Below, one piece after another: positions 60,658 to 64,000 of a DNA stretch of 64,000 nucleotides (its first letter is position 1; every line of letters begins with the position of its first letter). The notes below the pieces were generated by a model, which did not search any database, was not told the DNA's origin, and saw only the letters and a list, made by a program, of their open reading frames with translations. The DNA comes from Megamerina dolium. Its lineage: Eukaryota; Arthropoda; Insecta; Diptera; Megamerinidae. Location: positions 63,289,765-63,353,764 of the forward strand of contig OY978526.1 in NCBI GenBank assembly GCA_963854835.1. The letters are read 5' to 3'. The position numbers were made by a program, and so were the translations under genes.

Positions 60658-63600
60658 GTAAATTTCAATGCGTACCAAATATTTTCCCATTTCATATATA
60701 CAATATATAGTATATTTTTTCGTCTTACTTTTATTGGATTCATGTTCTTCAATGAATAGAATCACATGAAAAAGAAAATAAAGAAAGAGAAAAATGAAAA
60801 AAGGCCAAGCATATTATTAAAATATTAAAACTTATAAAGCAGAAGCAGTACTCGTAGTCCAGTAAAACTTTGTGTTGGCGATAGTGACAGTACCAGAACA
60901 AAGCAGGTATAGTATGGGGGTGTGCCTGCTGTGTATGCATTTGTCTGTTTATTATAAAAGTATAACGTGTCAGAAGTAGCAGTAACAGCAACGGCAGAAA
61001 GAGAATAAATAGTGGCAGCACATTGCAAACAAATGTTAGTTTTTCTTATATTCTTTGTTATTGTTGTTGTTTCGCCTGCTGTTACTATATTGTTGTGAAT
61101 TTTGTTATTCATAACTAAGTATGATAATCATTCAATCATAAACAGATATAAATTTTTGTATGAACGTATTGTACATTAGGGCGAATCGAATTCACTAAAA
61201 TAAAATAAAAATATACAAAAAGAAAATACAATGTCTATAAATCTAAAACGTATTTTGAGCTTTCGTACATACCACTATTACTTTTTATAATTTATATATT
61301 TAATTTACACAATTTTTCAGATTTTATTTTTTATCAAACCCATTTTCGAAGTATTGAAAAGTGATTGCTTCTATAAATTATTATTCTATTCTATTATTCC
61401 AATATTCCCCATATTAATTGCTGATAAAAATTTTGAATGGCCCTAATGTCAAAAATGCATCCAGTAGATGGAAAAAAGTTTATAACGATTTCGAAATGCA
61501 ATAAGTAATGTAAAGTAAGTACTTGGAGAAAATGTAGCCCAAGTCAAAATTTAATAACTGTCGGAACATTTTTCTACTATAAAATTTCATGTTAATTGCG
61601 AATTGAGGACAAATATCTTAAAAAATTGAATTTTTGTTTTATTAAAAAAATTTTCAGCTGCCCACAAAGTTCAAAAGCGATCACGAAGGTGTTGCGACCT
61701 AACCGACCTAACCTTATCTATTAGACTTCTGGTGAGGCAGAGTAAAACCAGCTTTTATGACTACAAAAAATAGTATCATCCAGAATTATGTTAGCTAGAA
61801 TCACTAAGATATAGTAGATATTGAACTGAGATTGAAAAATATCACAAAGAAAATCTGTCCAATGCATTTTAAAATCGCGTTTGTTGGAATCCCAAAAATT
61901 TTGTATATATTGAACTTTGTAATCACGGTAAATTTTCCCTTATGTGTCTCATAAAAATATTAAACAAAATCTATTGAATCTATTGTAGGAGAAAAAAAAA
62001 TGAAAATTGTAAAGAATATACAATAAATAAAATCATTTCGGAAGAGCGTACTAAAATAGTAATAGAAGAGCAGGAAAAGCAAATGAATAGTGGTGATTTT
62101 TAATTTTTAGCAATAGCAATGACTATAAAATAAGAAGAAATATTATAGTACGAACAATTATTATTCGCTATAATAATGATAGTAGTATTAGTTAATGTTA
62201 ACATTAAGTCAAATGATGTTTTGTAATATAACATACTAAACATACTAGCTTGTTGGAGTAACATTTTTGATAGCCAACCAACCCAAGGATATCATCACCA
62301 CTTTACGTCTAGGAGATTGACCCGGATGCTGTAAAATATTATCGTATTTCTTTCCTGTTGCTTTTCTCTTTCGTTTTGACTTTTACATTTTTTATAATTT
62401 TATTTTTGGATTTATAATTTTTGTTATCATATTTGATTTATTCTTACATACATACGACCATCTTCTTATTTCTTCTTCTCGTCTTAAAGGAAAATTTTCA
62501 CAATTTCCTGTCTTCCGGTTTAATGTGTCAGTTGCTGTTGCTCTTTTAGTTATTTTTTTCTTATTTATTTAATTCATTTTTTTTCTTTCTTTATTTACCG
62601 GAACGTAAATAAATTTTTTTTCAACTGTCAATAATTTTTGTATGCGAATTATATAAGTAGTATTTGATGTTGATATTTTTTTTTTTTGTAAGGGAAAAAT
62701 AATAAATTTACAAGGCTTTATTCTTTTTTGACGATGGTAAATTTTTTCGCGGAAGTTTTATTATATTAAATATGGATAATTAAGTTGATTGTTTCTTTTA
62801 TAATTTGGTTTGTCGAAAAAGTCATGGCACAGTTTGTGGAATGAATGTTAAAGCTTTTAAATTAATTCAGTTTTGTTTATATACAAAACTCGATCGGAGA
62901 TATCTTGGCCGTTTCGATATCTCTTCTATATTTCGGGAAGCTTGTACTCGTAGAGCAATGACTAGCCTTTTGCATCGAAGAATGAGATTGTGATTGACAG
63001 TATGAGTATGATGGATATCTTGAGATTTCCCACGCATACATAAAAACATGTTGTGAAATTACAATTATTAATCCCGATGAGGACACGAAATCGTCACTAA
63101 TACGTCTAAATTCGGGAAAATGGTAGCATTGATTGAATGAATAATATATTTTGCAGTTTTTGATAACATTCTGTGTGAATTAAAATTGTGTCGTGAGTGA
63201 ACAAGATTTTATAAAAAAATATTAAAATATTTAAAAACATTTCCTGATTTATATTAAAGTGTATATTATTGTACTTTTGTCTGCTATATAACATTGAAAA
63301 AACATTTGCATGTTAATTTTTCGAGAAAAATATCTATGCCCAATAAAACAATCGTTTTTAGTGATTTTAATAATTTTATTTTAAAAGATGATATCCTATC
63401 CTAATATTATCATTTAGATTTATATTTTAGATCTCAAATATTGTCTATATAATCTGAATTGACCAAATAATAACCATTAGGCTTCAGAATTTACATGAAT
63501 CCCATTTAAGTATTATTATTCTCTCAGTTTTCATGAATATGGGCCTGGGTATATTTCCGAAATGTTAAATAAACAAAAAAATTTTTAATCTTTTGCCGCC

Positions 63601-64000
63601 CATTTGCAATATATCAAACTGCATTCATTTTAAAGCAATATTATTTTCTAAAACCCACTACATGGCAAAATAATTTTTATTTTCGCCAATCAATAATTTC
63701 TTTCTCAAGCTCTCACCGTATTTAGTTCGTTCATAATCAACCCCATCTACTTTGGCACACTGAAAGTGAAGTATAATTATATCTACATTCCCCACTTCGT
63801 CTTTAATTGAAGACAATGTGTGAAATGTATTTTGCACTGTTTTTTTTTTTCAAACACTCATCATTTTCATAATATTTCAGTGTACATAGAAACTAGCCAG
63901 TGATGATTACGAATATAAATCGATTTCATTTATTATGTAAAAATTGCATCATGTTCTTCATAACATCGCAATAATACCAATGTTCGTTGGCAATGTATGG
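60658..64000. other. AT-rich, T-rich spacer, no gene seen
   Basis: About 3.3 kb with poly-T/poly-A stretches (for example 62480-62700). An 8-bp inverted repeat (GAGATATC / GATATCTC) lies at 62896-62922. No coding feature supported. Confidence 0.5.

Noticed and set aside
61696..61722. Telomere-like CCTAAC repeat (GACCTAACCGACCTAACC)
   Set aside because: Only two or three units and not tandem enough; no other telomeric feature.
62896..62922. GAGATATC...GATATCTC inverted repeat as a regulatory hairpin
   Set aside because: An 8-bp stem of this kind is expected by chance in AT-rich DNA of this length.

Overview
The window is AT-rich non-coding eukaryotic DNA, almost certainly from a fly (Diptera). 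A true fruit fly (Tephritidae) is my best guess. The reasons are a DD41D mariner of the rosa type (a group I know from tephritids), DINE-1/mini-me-like elements with GTCY and TA microsatellites, insect RTE retrotransposons with short tandem-repeat 3' tails, and many CAA/GAT/ATT microsatellites. I find no complete host gene. The window reads as intron or intergenic sequence loaded with broken transposable elements; one possible host exon is at 60552-60657.

Layout. 1-8.5 kb is a nest: two DINE-1-like elements lie 5' end to 5' end (A at 1031-3524, B at 4015-8512). A is split by a DD41D mariner (1506-2641) and carries a 320-bp TA tract; B is split by a nearly full-length 3.16-kb RTE LINE (4801-7958) with a 12-bp target duplication. 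8.6-10.4 kb holds a SINE remnant and a Tc1-like element split by a second RTE copy. 12.09-14.02 kb is a 1.9-kb element with ~105-bp terminal inverted repeats around a decayed multi-exon gene of a transposase-like family I cannot name. 15.1-18.3 kb holds a third RTE copy with a clean target duplication, an RTE 3' stub, a SINE remnant, a DINE fragment and an RNase H LINE relic. 18.3-28.9 kb is mostly microsatellite-rich DNA with SINEs and LINE fragments at 23.1, 24.1-24.5, 25.1-25.6 and 26.7-27.1 kb. 28.97-30.63 kb is the best uninterrupted DINE-like copy, followed by a SINE with a perfect 15-bp target duplication and LINE tails. 32-40 kb is sparse apart from two LINE C-terminal fragments. 40.5-42.8 kb holds an RTE 5' end and DINE copy E. 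44.5-46.1 kb is a DD34D mariner next to a SINE whose tail has become a long AT palindrome. 48-49.4 kb has a tiny TTAA-bounded element and an old RTE copy. 50-64 kb is mainly low-complexity DNA with degenerate tandem blocks, a candidate MITE and the candidate exon.

Nothing here works as a host pathway; the story is transposon biology. RTE copies sharing one internal deletion and the same premature stops, but with different 5' ends, indicate that defective copies were mobilised in trans. The DINE-like and SINE ends have seeded microsatellites. The only potentially new element is the 12.1-14.0 kb TIR transposon. All coding remnants recognised are pseudogenes.
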